Below, in pieces: positions 55,754 to 64,000 of a stretch of 64,000 bases of DNA. Position numbers and translations under genes: made by a program. Below the pieces are notes generated by a model. That model had not been told where the DNA came from. It searched no databases and worked only from the letters and a program-made list of their open reading frames with translations. Each line of letters opens with the position of its first letter. Position 1 is the first letter of the stretch. Source of the stretch: Ignavibacteriota bacterium (GTDB taxonomy: Bacteria; Bacteroidota; Ignavibacteria; Tepidaquicellales; Tepidaquicellaceae); assembly GCA_026390735.1 (NCBI GenBank), contig JAPLFJ010000029.1:1-64000 (forward strand). The letters run 5' to 3'.

Positions 55754-58009
55754 ATGAAAAACACTGACCAATTCGACAGTGAACTTTTTGAAAAAGAGTT
55801 TGAAAGTGACAGACCAAAGATTATCGATTATGTCGGAATTATACGTGCGAGTATATTACCGATAATTCTGATTTTTGCAATATCTATGATTGTTACTGTG
55901 ATATACCTCAGAAATTTTCCTATCAATTACAGAGCAACGACTATTGTAAGAGTTGAAAAGCCAAGAAACGGAATACTTGAATCGCAGAGTTTGTCGTTCA
56001 ACTTATCGGTAACAGAAGCCTCGGACAGATACCTGTCGAATCAAATTGAAATATTAAAGGGATATTTCATTCGTGATAAAGTAGCTAGAACAATACTTGA
56101 TTCACTGACAGCTTCGCCTAGTTATAGTAGTTTTTATTATGTAGTTGACAAAGTATCTGAGACAGAAAAGAAACTTACAACCCAGGAATCTTTACGACGG
56201 AGGCTTCTTGATATAGTAAAAATAGATATCAAAAAAGGTGTTGATGCTCTAACGATAACAGTTGAGGGGCTTTCCTTCCATGAAATACAAATGATTGTTA
56301 ATATATACGCTAATGTGTTCGTAGAATATTCAAAAGAAATTAATAAAGAAGATTTAATAAATGTTAAGAAGTTTCTTGAGATTGAAAAAGAAAAGAAATA
56401 TACTGATTTAAATAATTCAGAAACTTCCTTGGAGGATTTTCAGAAAAAATCAGGGTTCGTTACATTAGATGATCAATCAAAATTGCTCATTGATGCAATC
56501 TCGAAGTATGATGCTATGAAAAATGAGTCGAACATTGAATTGAAAGCTGTCGAGAATGAACTTCTTAACTTGAAAAGGGAATCAGAAAGGGTTGATACTA
56601 AACTCTATGATTATGTTTCCGGTCAGATTGCACAACCTTATATAACCGAACTTCAAAGACAGATAGCGGAACTGGAAGTTAAAAGAGACATCGAAATAAC
56701 TACATCTACAGACCCAAAAGTCAGAGATAAAATTATAAATGACACAAAAATTAAGTTAGACAAACTTAATAAAACTTTAGTTGAAAAGACTGAAATACTC
56801 AGAACAGGTTTGGTTTCGGAAACACCTCAGGAAGTCAGGGCAATATCGGAAAATATCCTGACTAATAATCTTAAATCCAATGCATTAAAGACGAAAATAC
56901 GAAGTGTTGGCGAAGTTTTAGGTAAATATGAAATTGAGTTTAATAAACTTCCGTCACAAAGTATTGAGTATGCAAAGCTTGAAAGAGTAAGGAAATCAAA
57001 TGAGAAATTATATTTAGCTCTGGAAGAAAAATATCAGGAAGCAACGATTAATGAAAGGTCCAGATTGGGATATGCGTCATTACTGGATCCTGGAGTGGAC
57101 AGCGTAGGGCCGATTTCACCTAATAAAAGTTTAATCATGCTGACAGGTGTGATAATAGGAATTGCCCTTGGTATCATATTTGCATTCACAAGAAATTATC
57201 TTGATAAATCAATTAAAACACCTGAGCAACTTGAGAATCAGGGTGCAAGTGTACTTTCCTGGATACCAAGTTTTAAAGAGTTAGTTGAAGAACATTCACC
57301 CGAAACAGATTTCATAGTAGAATTAAAACCTTCGTCCTCTGTATCTGAAGCGTTTAAAGCTTTAAGAACGCGGATACAGTATTCCAAGATTGCTGATAAA
57401 CCATTGAAAGTAATACTGGTAACGAGTACGATTCCGTCTGAAGGCAAAACAATTGTCTCGACTAACCTTGCGGGAAGTTTTGCACAGGCTGGAAACAGAA
57501 CACTTTTGCTCGACTGTGACTTGCGTAAACCAAGGGTTCATAACGTAATGCAAAGTGACAGGTATCCTGGCTTAAGTGATAAATTGTTTAAAAATGTTAC
57601 GATGGAAGAAATAATTCGACCTACTAAATTAGCAAATATGAGTTATATTACGAGTGGAACAATTCCTCCAAATCCGTCTGAATTACTCGGCTCTCAGCAG
57701 ATGATTGAGTTTATAAATGAGATTCGGGAATTGTTCGATATAGTCATTATTGACTCTCCTCCATTTGTTTCGGTTACTGATTCTGAAATTTTATTTAATA
57801 TTACAGATGGAACAATTTTAGTATCAAGAGCTAACTTAACGCCTCTGGAGACTTTTGTAAAAACTTATTCCAGATTGTATAAGATTAATTCACGTAACCT
57901 GTTAGGTTGTGTTCTTAATGATTTTGCATTCAAGAGCTCTTACGGATACTATTACAATTATTATTACTATTATTCAAAGCCAGAAGCAAAAAAGACTACT
58001 AAAAAATAA
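55754..58009 (+). CDS. Wzc-type polysaccharide copolymerase / bacterial tyrosine autokinase
   Basis: 751 residues. N-terminal Wzz domain with two membrane helices (about 35-54 and 455-475) enclosing a periplasmic coiled-coil region, with the GNVR-like segment and PISPNKSLI before the second helix. A cytoplasmic BY-kinase domain follows: Walker A STIPSEGKT (Lys565), Walker A' LLLDCDLRKPR and Walker B DIVIIDSPPF. The tail (730-740) holds nine tyrosines in eleven residues (YGYYYNYYYYY), the autophosphorylation cluster that controls chain length and export. Such proteins sit in the inner membrane and work with a Wza outer-membrane channel, not found in this window. A 287-base non-coding stretch precedes it, and nothing was recognised there. 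Confidence 0.93.
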   Translation: MKNTDQFDSELFEKEFESDRPKIIDYVGIIRASILPIILIFAISMIVTVIYLRNFPINYRATTIVRVEKPRNGILESQSLSFNLSVTEASDRYLSNQIEILKGYFIRDKVARTILDSLTASPSYSSFYYVVDKVSETEKKLTTQESLRRRLLDIVKIDIKKGVDALTITVEGLSFHEIQMIVNIYANVFVEYSKEINKEDLINVKKFLEIEKEKKYTDLNNSETSLEDFQKKSGFVTLDDQSKLLIDAISKYDAMKNESNIELKAVENELLNLKRESERVDTKLYDYVSGQIAQPYITELQRQIAELEVKRDIEITTSTDPKVRDKIINDTKIKLDKLNKTLVEKTEILRTGLVSETPQEVRAISENILTNNLKSNALKTKIRSVGEVLGKYEIEFNKLPSQSIEYAKLERVRKSNEKLYLALEEKYQEATINERSRLGYASLLDPGVDSVGPISPNKSLIMLTGVIIGIALGIIFAFTRNYLDKSIKTPEQLENQGASVLSWIPSFKELVEEHSPETDFIVELKPSSSVSEAFKALRTRIQYSKIADKPLKVILVTSTIPSEGKTIVSTNLAGSFAQAGNRTLLLDCDLRKPRVHNVMQSDRYPGLSDKLFKNVTMEEIIRPTKLANMSYITSGTIPPNPSELLGSQQMIEFINEIRELFDIVIIDSPPFVSVTDSEILFNITDGTILVSRANLTPLETFVKTYSRLYKINSRNLLGCVLNDFAFKSSYGYYYNYYYYYSKPEAKKTTKK

Positions 58010-58041
58010 TTCCAAAACAAATGTTTTGGTAACGGTTTTTA

Positions 58042-58809
58042 ATGATGTATAACGATTTTACATACAATAAGTACAGAGAACTTATGGAAGCTATTTGCCG
58101 CATAGGTTATAATTGTTATACTGTCTGCGGATGGATCGATGAGTTGCCGGAAAAAGGTGTACTTCTGAGACATGATGTTGACAGATATCCAAAAAATTCT
58201 CTTCAAACAGCTGTTATTGAAAAAGAACTTGGAATAAGATCAACTTATTATTTCCGTGCAAATAAATGTTCCTTTAATATTGAAATAGTAAAAGAAATTA
58301 GTTCTATGGGGCATGAGATTGGTTACCACTATGAAGATTTGTCAGAGGCAAAAGGTGATTATAATAAAGCTATAAAGTTGTTTCAGTATAACCTGAATAA
58401 GTTAAGGGAGATAGCTCAGGTAAAAACTATATCCATGCACGGAAGGCCAATGTCGAATTTTGATAACAGGAATTTATGGAAGAAAAACAGTTTTTTGGAT
58501 TACGGGCTAACAGGCGAAGCATATATTACTATTAATTATCAGGATATGTATTACTTCTCGGACACGGGCAGAACCTGGAACAGTAATGGAATGAATGTAA
58601 GGGATAATGTATCAGTAAGTTTAAAAACAGATTTGTCTGATACTGATAGCTTAATCACATTTCTTGAAAATGAAAACCCTCAGAGAATGGCAATTCTAAC
58701 TCATCCTGAAAGATGGAATGATAATCCATATTCTTGGTATAAGTACTATTCCAGAGATTTAGTTTCAAATAATGCTAAAAGAATCGTTAAATTTTTCAGA
58801 AAGAAATAA
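58042..58809 (+). CDS. Polysaccharide-deacetylase-like protein (NodB-fold) in the polysaccharide locus
   Basis: 255 residues, no signal peptide. NodB-like motifs: LLRHDVDR (Asp/His motif 1), STYYFRANKCSFN, MGHEIGYHYED (motif 2 His pair) and TISMHGRPMSNFD. In CE4 enzymes these bind a divalent metal and remove acetyl groups; here several positions differ from the classical TFDD and H-S-H-x2 forms, so activity towards N- or O-acetyl groups is not certain. It lies 32 bases after the kinase gene and ahead of the polymerase-like gene, suggesting that it edits a cytoplasmic sugar or a lipid-linked repeat unit. Related proteins often occur in O-antigen clusters. Confidence 0.75.
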   Translation: MMYNDFTYNKYRELMEAICRIGYNCYTVCGWIDELPEKGVLLRHDVDRYPKNSLQTAVIEKELGIRSTYYFRANKCSFNIEIVKEISSMGHEIGYHYEDLSEAKGDYNKAIKLFQYNLNKLREIAQVKTISMHGRPMSNFDNRNLWKKNSFLDYGLTGEAYITINYQDMYYFSDTGRTWNSNGMNVRDNVSVSLKTDLSDTDSLITFLENENPQRMAILTHPERWNDNPYSWYKYYSRDLVSNNAKRIVKFFRKK

Positions 58810-58865
58810 AGTTTAACTTATTGATAATTTCTTATAACAGTTTCAGGAAACATCTTATTTAAAGT

Positions 58866-60398
58866 TTGAAAGTTAATAATTATCTAAAACAAAAGTTCAG
58901 TAACTACAGTAATGGTTATGATATTTTCATAATGTCAATAACTATTTATCTGTTGTTTTGGCTTTCAGTACTATTTGTTTATAAGTTTCCGATCGGGCTT
59001 GATAAATTATATTTTGCTATAATATTATTCATTTTCTGGTACTCAAAAGTTGATTACTTCTGGTTTGCTTTTTTTATTATCATTGCTTCTTTCCCAGGCA
59101 GCTTTTTCATTGAATCTTCCGGAGATGCAGTCAGAAGATTACCAATTTTTACTATAATTCCAAAAGTATCATTCTCAGTATTTGACATATTCCTGATTGT
59201 ATCCCTTGTAAAGGCAATAATAAAGGGAAGAAAGTTGCGAATTAAAGATGTATTGAATATAAAATATGCTTCAATATTCTTGATATATACTCTCGTTATT
59301 ACAGTTTTCTATGGTGTATCATTAAAGACATTTGTTAGTTTGCCATTAAGAGGACTATTCTTCTATACATTTTTCTATTCGTTTCCAGCGTTAGTGTTCA
59401 CAAGGAAGGATACATATATGTTTATGTATATGTTTTTTCCATTTGTATTTAACGAGTTATTTACTCAGGCATATTTACTCTCTACCGGAAAGAATTTAGT
59501 AAATGAGTTTTATTCAGGTGCAACATCACTTGTTGTGCTGGATAAACTTATGGGCGAAAACATCAGAGCAATAGCTAACGGTCATGCTATAGTTGTATTA
59601 TCATTCATATTTGCACTTGCGTTGATGAATGATTCCGATAAATATGCTTCAAAAGGGTATCTGTCTCTGATAATAATAGTCTCATTCCTTTCTGTTATAT
59701 TTTCTGCAACCCGTCAATCTATGATTATGCTAGCTTTTATGTTCATATTGTATTTGATTTTTGTTAATAAGGTCAAACCCGGACTGGTATTGCAACTCTT
59801 TTTTGTGGGTGTTATCATATTTTTCCTTATAGATGTTCTGAATGTGTTTAATGTCGGAAGAATTATTAATGCTTCCTTTGACAGACTAACTGGTGCTATT
59901 AACTTTTCAGGCGGTTCGATAGAAGCTGAGGATACTCTTGATTATAGGCTTAGTGTCAGACTGCCGATAATTCTGGAGAATATCAAAGGGAGTATGTTCT
60001 TAGGGTATGGTTTTTCAGACAAATTCTTTTTATACAACGATGGACATTTAGGAGGTGTTCTAATTGGGGTTCTGCAAATGGGGATTATTGGTTATTCAGC
60101 ATTAACTTTGTTCGTATTTACCATTTATTCAACATCAATATCGTACGTTAAAAGGTTTGGCGAATTTAACACTTCTTCAGCAATGATAAAGACGTTTTTA
60201 ATTGGAATGAGTGGGTATTTTCTTTTAAACCTTTTTATCAATCCAACTATTGTTTTTAATGTTAAAGCTACCCCACAGGAATTTTTCATACTAATGGTTC
60301 TAATATCCCAATTCCTGAAGTATGGTAGAATTGAAAATTTTTATAAAAACAGGAAATCTTTAAAAAATATTTCTCAATATGATAGAATCAAGAATTGA
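58866..60398 (+). CDS. Multi-spanning O-antigen polymerase/ligase-like membrane protein (Wzy-like)
   Basis: About 510 residues with 10-12 predicted membrane helices, few conserved motifs, and a long periplasmic loop near GRIINASFDRLTGAINFSGGSIEAEDTLDYRLSVRLPIILENIKG cut into pieces (about 340-385). This loop placement and an R-x-R-type element are typical of the Wzy_C/O-antigen ligase group. It would polymerise lipid-linked repeat units in the periplasm or ligate the polymer. Start uncertain: TTG at 58866 is used, and an in-frame ATG at 58935 would lose a short cytoplasmic stretch. Next to the Wzc-type gene, so a Wzx/Wzy-dependent pathway is inferred; no flippase is in the window. Confidence 0.75.
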   Translation: MKVNNYLKQKFSNYSNGYDIFIMSITIYLLFWLSVLFVYKFPIGLDKLYFAIILFIFWYSKVDYFWFAFFIIIASFPGSFFIESSGDAVRRLPIFTIIPKVSFSVFDIFLIVSLVKAIIKGRKLRIKDVLNIKYASIFLIYTLVITVFYGVSLKTFVSLPLRGLFFYTFFYSFPALVFTRKDTYMFMYMFFPFVFNELFTQAYLLSTGKNLVNEFYSGATSLVVLDKLMGENIRAIANGHAIVVLSFIFALALMNDSDKYASKGYLSLIIIVSFLSVIFSATRQSMIMLAFMFILYLIFVNKVKPGLVLQLFFVGVIIFFLIDVLNVFNVGRIINASFDRLTGAINFSGGSIEAEDTLDYRLSVRLPIILENIKGSMFLGYGFSDKFFLYNDGHLGGVLIGVLQMGIIGYSALTLFVFTIYSTSISYVKRFGEFNTSSAMIKTFLIGMSGYFLLNLFINPTIVFNVKATPQEFFILMVLISQFLKYGRIENFYKNRKSLKNISQYDRIKN

Positions 60399-60480
60399 AA
60401 TACTATCTTCGTTCCGTAAATTAATATTCAACGGATCGCCATTTTTGAATCAACAATATATAAATTAATTTAATTATTAT

Positions 60481-61260
60481 ATGAAAGTTGTAATCCTATG
60501 CGGTGGAATGGGCACCAGGCTGAGAGAAGAAACAGAGTTTAAGCCTAAGCCCATGGTTGAAATCGGAGGTAAGCCGATTTTATGGCATATAATGAAAATA
60601 TATTCTCATTATGGCTTTAATGAATTTGTCCTTGCTTTAGGGTATAAAGGTAGTTTTATAAGGGACTATTTCCTGAATTATAAATATTATAACAGCGATT
60701 TTACTATAGATATTGGAAATGACAGCAGCAAAGTATTTCATGACGGTATTCAGGAAGACTGGAAAGTAACACTTGTTGATACAGGAGATGAAGCAATGAC
60801 AGGATACAGATTGAAGATATGTGAAAAGTATATTAGCGATGATACATTTATGCTTACATATGGTGATGCTGTTAGTGATGTTAATATTCATCAGTTACTT
60901 GATTTCCATAAGAAGCAGAATACTGTTGGTACAGTTTCGGGAGTTTATCCTTCGTCCAGATTTGGGGATTTGGAAGTATCAGGAAATAAGATTACTAATT
61001 TTAAAGAAAAGCTGATTGATTTAAACAGTAAGAATCCGATTAACGGCGGTTTCTTTGTTTTTAACAAAGGTATATTTGACTACATTGATAATGATTTATC
61101 ATGTGATTTGGAAAAACTTCCGATGTCTAAACTTACATCCGAAGGGCAATTGTCTTTCTATGACCATAAAGGATACTGGCAGTGTATGGATACATACCGA
61201 GACTTTATAAATTTAAATAACGAATGGAAGAATAATCCTAAATGGAAGCTTTGGGTATAA
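60481..61260 (+). CDS. rfbF: Glucose-1-phosphate cytidylyltransferase (RfbF)
   Basis: 259 residues, normal length. Makes CDP-D-glucose from CTP and glucose-1-phosphate. The nucleotidyltransferase signature CGGMGTRLREETEFKPKPMVEIGGKPILWHIMK is seen in pieces at 7-38, with the cytidylyltransferase-specific EETEFKPKPM. Also seen are LTYGDAVSDV (metal-binding Asp) and GGFFVFN. First of three closely packed sugar-nucleotide genes; 3 bases separate it from rfbG. The product feeds CDP-6-deoxy sugars such as those of O-antigens. Confidence 0.95.
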   Translation: MKVVILCGGMGTRLREETEFKPKPMVEIGGKPILWHIMKIYSHYGFNEFVLALGYKGSFIRDYFLNYKYYNSDFTIDIGNDSSKVFHDGIQEDWKVTLVDTGDEAMTGYRLKICEKYISDDTFMLTYGDAVSDVNIHQLLDFHKKQNTVGTVSGVYPSSRFGDLEVSGNKITNFKEKLIDLNSKNPINGGFFVFNKGIFDYIDNDLSCDLEKLPMSKLTSEGQLSFYDHKGYWQCMDTYRDFINLNNEWKNNPKWKLWV

Positions 61261-61263
61261 TAT

Positions 61264-62325
61264 ATGTTTGAGTGTTATAAAAATAAGAAAGTAATGATTA
61301 CAGGTATAACCGGCTTCAAAGGCAGCTGGATGTATCTATGGCTGAAAGATATAGGTGCAGAAGTATCTGGTTTTGGTCTGTTACCTAATTCATCTCCAAG
61401 TATGTATGAAATTCTCGGGATGTCCGGAGATGAGAGAGTCAGCATTGGTGACATAAGAGATAAGAATTATGTGGTGGAAAATATTAAAATCCAGAAGCCT
61501 GAAATAATATTCCACTTGGCTGCTCAGCCTTTGGTGAATGTTTCATATGAAAATCCCGAAGAGACCTTCGAAATAAATATAACAGGTCTGATTAATTTAT
61601 TCGAAGCGTTAAAAAACAGCAATTCGGTTACGTCTTTAGTGGTTGTTACGAGTGATAAATGTTACAGGAATTCTGGAGAGAAGAAGAAATTTACTGAGGA
61701 TGATGCTTTAGGTGGCATTGACCCTTACAGTGCTAGTAAGTCATGTGCGGAAATAATTACAAGTTCATATGCAAATACAATAATAAATGAAAAAGACATT
61801 TATGTAAGTAGCGTCAGAGCAGGAAATATAATTGGTGGCGGTGACTGGTCGCGATACAGATTAATTCCGGATATTGTCAGAGCCATAATCAGCAAAACCA
61901 AATTGGTAATAAGATACCCTAATTCAATAAGACCATGGCAATATGTACTGGATGCATTAAGAGGGTATTTAATTGTTGGCGAAAGATTGATTAACAGAGA
62001 TATTGAAAAAGTGTCAACGTTTAATTTTGGCCCTGCAGACCTAAAAACATTTAATGTCCTGGAAATCGCAAAGATTTTAATATCCACATTTGATAAGAAC
62101 ATTGACGAATTAATTGAAATTGAGAATCCTAAATATTATGAATCTGATTACCTGCAACTTGACAGTACAAAAGCTAATAAAGTATTGAAGTGGAATCCAT
62201 TATTTGATATTGAGAAAAGCATAAAATCAACATCTGAATGGTATAAAGATTATTATTCAAGCAACAAACCGAAAGAAATAAGCATCAAGCATTTGAAAGA
62301 ATACATAAAATTATTAAATATATGA
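61264..62325 (+). CDS. rfbG: CDP-glucose 4,6-dehydratase (RfbG)
   Basis: 353 residues. Extended short-chain dehydrogenase that converts CDP-glucose to CDP-4-keto-6-deoxyglucose. NAD-binding GITGFKG (14-20), substrate loop HLAAQPLVNVSYENP, catalytic Tyr155 and Lys159 in DPYSASKSCAE, and the CDP-sugar-specific IRPWQYVLDALRGYL. It follows rfbF by 3 bases and overlaps the epimerase gene by 4 (ATGA), so all three are translated from one message. Confidence 0.95.
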   Translation: MFECYKNKKVMITGITGFKGSWMYLWLKDIGAEVSGFGLLPNSSPSMYEILGMSGDERVSIGDIRDKNYVVENIKIQKPEIIFHLAAQPLVNVSYENPEETFEINITGLINLFEALKNSNSVTSLVVVTSDKCYRNSGEKKKFTEDDALGGIDPYSASKSCAEIITSSYANTIINEKDIYVSSVRAGNIIGGGDWSRYRLIPDIVRAIISKTKLVIRYPNSIRPWQYVLDALRGYLIVGERLINRDIEKVSTFNFGPADLKTFNVLEIAKILISTFDKNIDELIEIENPKYYESDYLQLDSTKANKVLKWNPLFDIEKSIKSTSEWYKDYYSSNKPKEISIKHLKEYIKLLNI

Positions 62326-62894
62326 ATATAATAGAGAAAAAAATTAAAGGAGTTTTTGAAATATCATTGTCTCCACAGAATGATGAAAGAGGATTCTTTA
62401 TGAGGGCTTATGATAACAAGATATTTGATTATTTTGGGATAGACAGAACCTGGGTTCAGGAGAACCATTCAAGGACAGACAAAAGGGGAGTTGTAAGGGG
62501 ATTACACTTTCAACGTAGTCCATATGAAGAATCAAAATTAATAAGATGCATCAAAGGTTCAATTTACGATGTATATGTTGATCTGCGAAAAAAATCTCCT
62601 ACATTCGGTAAATGGGATTCAGTTGAATTGTCGGAGCAGAACAGAAAAATGCTATTTCTTCCGAGAGGTTTTGCTCATGGATTTTGTACACTGAGCGAAG
62701 TAAGTGAAGTTGTTTATAAAGTTGATAACTATTACAATAAAGATCATGAATCAGGATTAATTTGGAACGATAAAGATCTGCACATTTCCTGGCCTGTAGA
62801 AGAACCAATACTTTCGGAAAAAGATAAGAAAAATTTAACTTTTGCTGAGTTTGTTTCAAAATCAACTAATGAGGTAGACGAAATATGTCTGTAA
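62322..62894 (+). CDS. rfbC: RmlC-type sugar-nucleotide 3,5-epimerase
   Basis: 190 residues, full-length cupin epimerase. Motifs: RGFFMRAYD, VQENHSRTDKRGVVRGLHFQ with catalytic His62, LRKKSPTFGKW, LPRGFAHGF and Tyr132 of VYKVDNYYN. The family usually acts on dTDP-4-keto-6-deoxyglucose, but sitting inside a CDP-glucose operon (4-base overlap with rfbG, 10-base overlap with the aminotransferase gene) it probably works on the CDP-4-keto sugar at C3, C5 or both. The rfbC symbol is by family only. Confidence 0.88.
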   Translation: MNIIEKKIKGVFEISLSPQNDERGFFMRAYDNKIFDYFGIDRTWVQENHSRTDKRGVVRGLHFQRSPYEESKLIRCIKGSIYDVYVDLRKKSPTFGKWDSVELSEQNRKMLFLPRGFAHGFCTLSEVSEVVYKVDNYYNKDHESGLIWNDKDLHISWPVEEPILSEKDKKNLTFAEFVSKSTNEVDEICL

Positions 62895-64000
62895 GATTAT
62901 TTGCACCTTATCTCGGTGAAGATGAACTGAATGAGATAAGAGATTCGTTTGAGAAATCCTGGGTAGGATTAGGTGAAAAAGTATTTAAATTTGAAAATGC
63001 CTTCTCAGAATACTTAAAATGTAAAAACAGTATTGGTGTTAATTCTGCTACAGCTGGATTACATTTAGCACTTAACGCTTTTCGCTTCGAAAAAGGTAAA
63101 AAAGTTCTTGTCCCTGATATAACTTTTGCATCAACTGCTTTTGCACCTATATACAACGGTCTTGAACCTGTGTTTGTGGATGTTTGTGAAGATACAGTCA
63201 CAATGTCTGTGGAAGATTTGCAAAAGAAATACAATAAGGATTGTGTTGCTGTAATGCCAGTCCATTACGGTGGGCAGCCCGCAGTTATGGAAAAGATTAC
63301 TGATTTTGCAAAAGATCATAATCTTAAAATTGTAGAAGATTGTGCTCACACGATTGGAGCAAGTTATAAAGGAAAGAAATTAGGCCTTTGGGGGGACGTA
63401 GGCTGCTTTAGTTTTGAAGAAAAGAAAGCGATGACAACAGGTGACGGCGGAATGATTTGTACGAATGATACTGAAATTGCTGAAAGAATAAAATCTCCAA
63501 GATGGCTGGGTATAGATAAGGACACATACAAAAGAAGTTCGGGATATACATCAGTGGAAGAACTTGATGTTAAGCACTGGTATTATGACATTAATGAATT
63601 AGGGTTTAAGTACAATATGAATGATTTGTCGGCATCTATTGGATTGATTCAGTTGAAGAAGCTTAACTGGATGAATAACAGGAGGAGTGAAATCATAAGA
63701 AAATATCTTGATTCAATGAAAGACTTAAAGTATATAAGACCGATACTCCCGTTTGAACCGGAAAAATATTCGTACTGGTTGTTTGGTGTTAGATGCGGCA
63801 AGAGGGATGAATTAATTAAATCACTAAAGAGCAAGAAAATTGCAACAGGAGTTCATTACGTTCCACTAACACAGGTTAATTATTTCAAGAAATGGAAATC
63901 AGATTGTCCTGTAGCAGAGAAAATATGGAATGACTTTGTTACACTGCCATTGCACGTAATGTTAAGTGACAACGAAATTGAATTTGTCGTTGAGAGTTTG
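62885..64000 (+). CDS. DegT/DnrJ/EryC1/StrS sugar aminotransferase (3' end outside window)
   Basis: At least 372 residues; the reading frame is open at the right edge. The ATG at 62885 overlaps the epimerase gene end by 10 bases. PLP fold-type I: GVNSATAGLHLALNAF (phosphate-binding), VPDITFASTAFAPIYNGLEPVFVD, VEDCAHTIGASYKGKKLG (Asp pairing with pyridine N), and CFSFEEKKAMTTGDGG with the Schiff-base Lys181. The lysine excludes the RfbH-type 3-dehydratase, where it is His, so this should transfer an amino group to a 4-keto (or 3-keto) nucleotide sugar. The probable product is a CDP-amino-dideoxyhexose. Confidence 0.9.
   Translation, partial: MSVRLFAPYLGEDELNEIRDSFEKSWVGLGEKVFKFENAFSEYLKCKNSIGVNSATAGLHLALNAFRFEKGKKVLVPDITFASTAFAPIYNGLEPVFVDVCEDTVTMSVEDLQKKYNKDCVAVMPVHYGGQPAVMEKITDFAKDHNLKIVEDCAHTIGASYKGKKLGLWGDVGCFSFEEKKAMTTGDGGMICTNDTEIAERIKSPRWLGIDKDTYKRSSGYTSVEELDVKHWYYDINELGFKYNMNDLSASIGLIQLKKLNWMNNRRSEIIRKYLDSMKDLKYIRPILPFEPEKYSYWLFGVRCGKRDELIKSLKSKKIATGVHYVPLTQVNYFKKWKSDCPVAEKIWNDFVTLPLHVMLSDNEIEFVVESL

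Noticed and set aside
62885-64000. RfbH-type CDP-4-keto-6-deoxyglucose-3-dehydratase for the last gene.
   Set aside because: The PLP-binding lysine is present in CFSFEEKKAMTTGDGG, whereas RfbH has histidine there.
1-64000. CRISPR arrays, rRNA, tRNA and insertion sequences.
   Set aside because: No regular spaced repeats, no cloverleaf or rRNA segments, and no transposase-like reading frames were seen.

Overview
This AT-rich 64 kb stretch is bacterial chromosome. It most likely comes from the Bacteroidota/Chlorobiota/Ignavibacteriota group. The evidence is four or five secreted proteins ending in type IX secretion (T9SS) type A sorting domains (YPNPFNP ... MMLIK), carboxypeptidase-regulatory-domain TonB receptors, a PER/CfxA-like class A beta-lactamase, a DUF6266-like protein and a mitochondrial-type aconitase. 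The form of the sorting tails (LKIYDVLGREVRTLVNE) points by recall to Ignavibacteria or relatives. No rRNA, tRNA, CRISPR array, prophage or insertion sequence was recognised.

Layout. 1-9563: tandem array of at least four T9SS-exported beta-propeller (Asp-box) paralogs, each closed by a strong hairpin terminator. Two copies share an almost identical C-terminal module, and the third has a P-domain in its place. 9697-16748: alpha/beta hydrolase, bacilliredoxin, clpC, fabH, ispE and a family 9 glycosyltransferase (thiol/protein quality control, lipid and isoprenoid synthesis). 16779-23940: exported phosphoesterase, an archaeal-type gatE-gatD pair, an OFA-family transporter, a Lys-rich exported protein and a Nudix hydrolase. 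24041-36907: a TonB receptor, then methylmalonyl-CoA mutase genes (meaB; mutB and mutA) with a T9SS gene between them, then a small His/Cys membrane protein with a second TonB receptor. 37051-43807: YtxH/DUF948 envelope pair, exonuclease III and two tandem ADP-forming acyl-CoA synthetases, one fused to a GNAT domain. 43872-52290: beta-lactamase, QueD-like enzyme, two uncharacterised proteins, rhodanese, aconitase, a YyaL-type thioredoxin-domain protein and a small unknown protein. 52319-55466: PgpH-like 7TM-HD phosphodiesterase overlapping a XerC/D recombinase. 55754-64000: a surface-polysaccharide locus (Wzc-type tyrosine kinase, deacetylase-like protein, Wzy-like membrane protein, rfbF, rfbG, 3,5-epimerase, DegT aminotransferase) that runs off the right edge.

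How the genes fit together. The mutase subunits, MeaB and the ADP-forming acyl-CoA synthetases suggest interconversion of succinyl-CoA and propionyl-CoA and ATP production from acyl-CoAs. Aconitase supplies the TCA link. The last locus starts from glucose-1-phosphate and CTP and should build a CDP-linked 6-deoxy (probably amino) sugar for an exported polymer. The most unexpected content is gatDE, a tRNA-dependent glutamine system normally regarded as archaeal. All functional calls rest on motifs read by eye; no database search was run.
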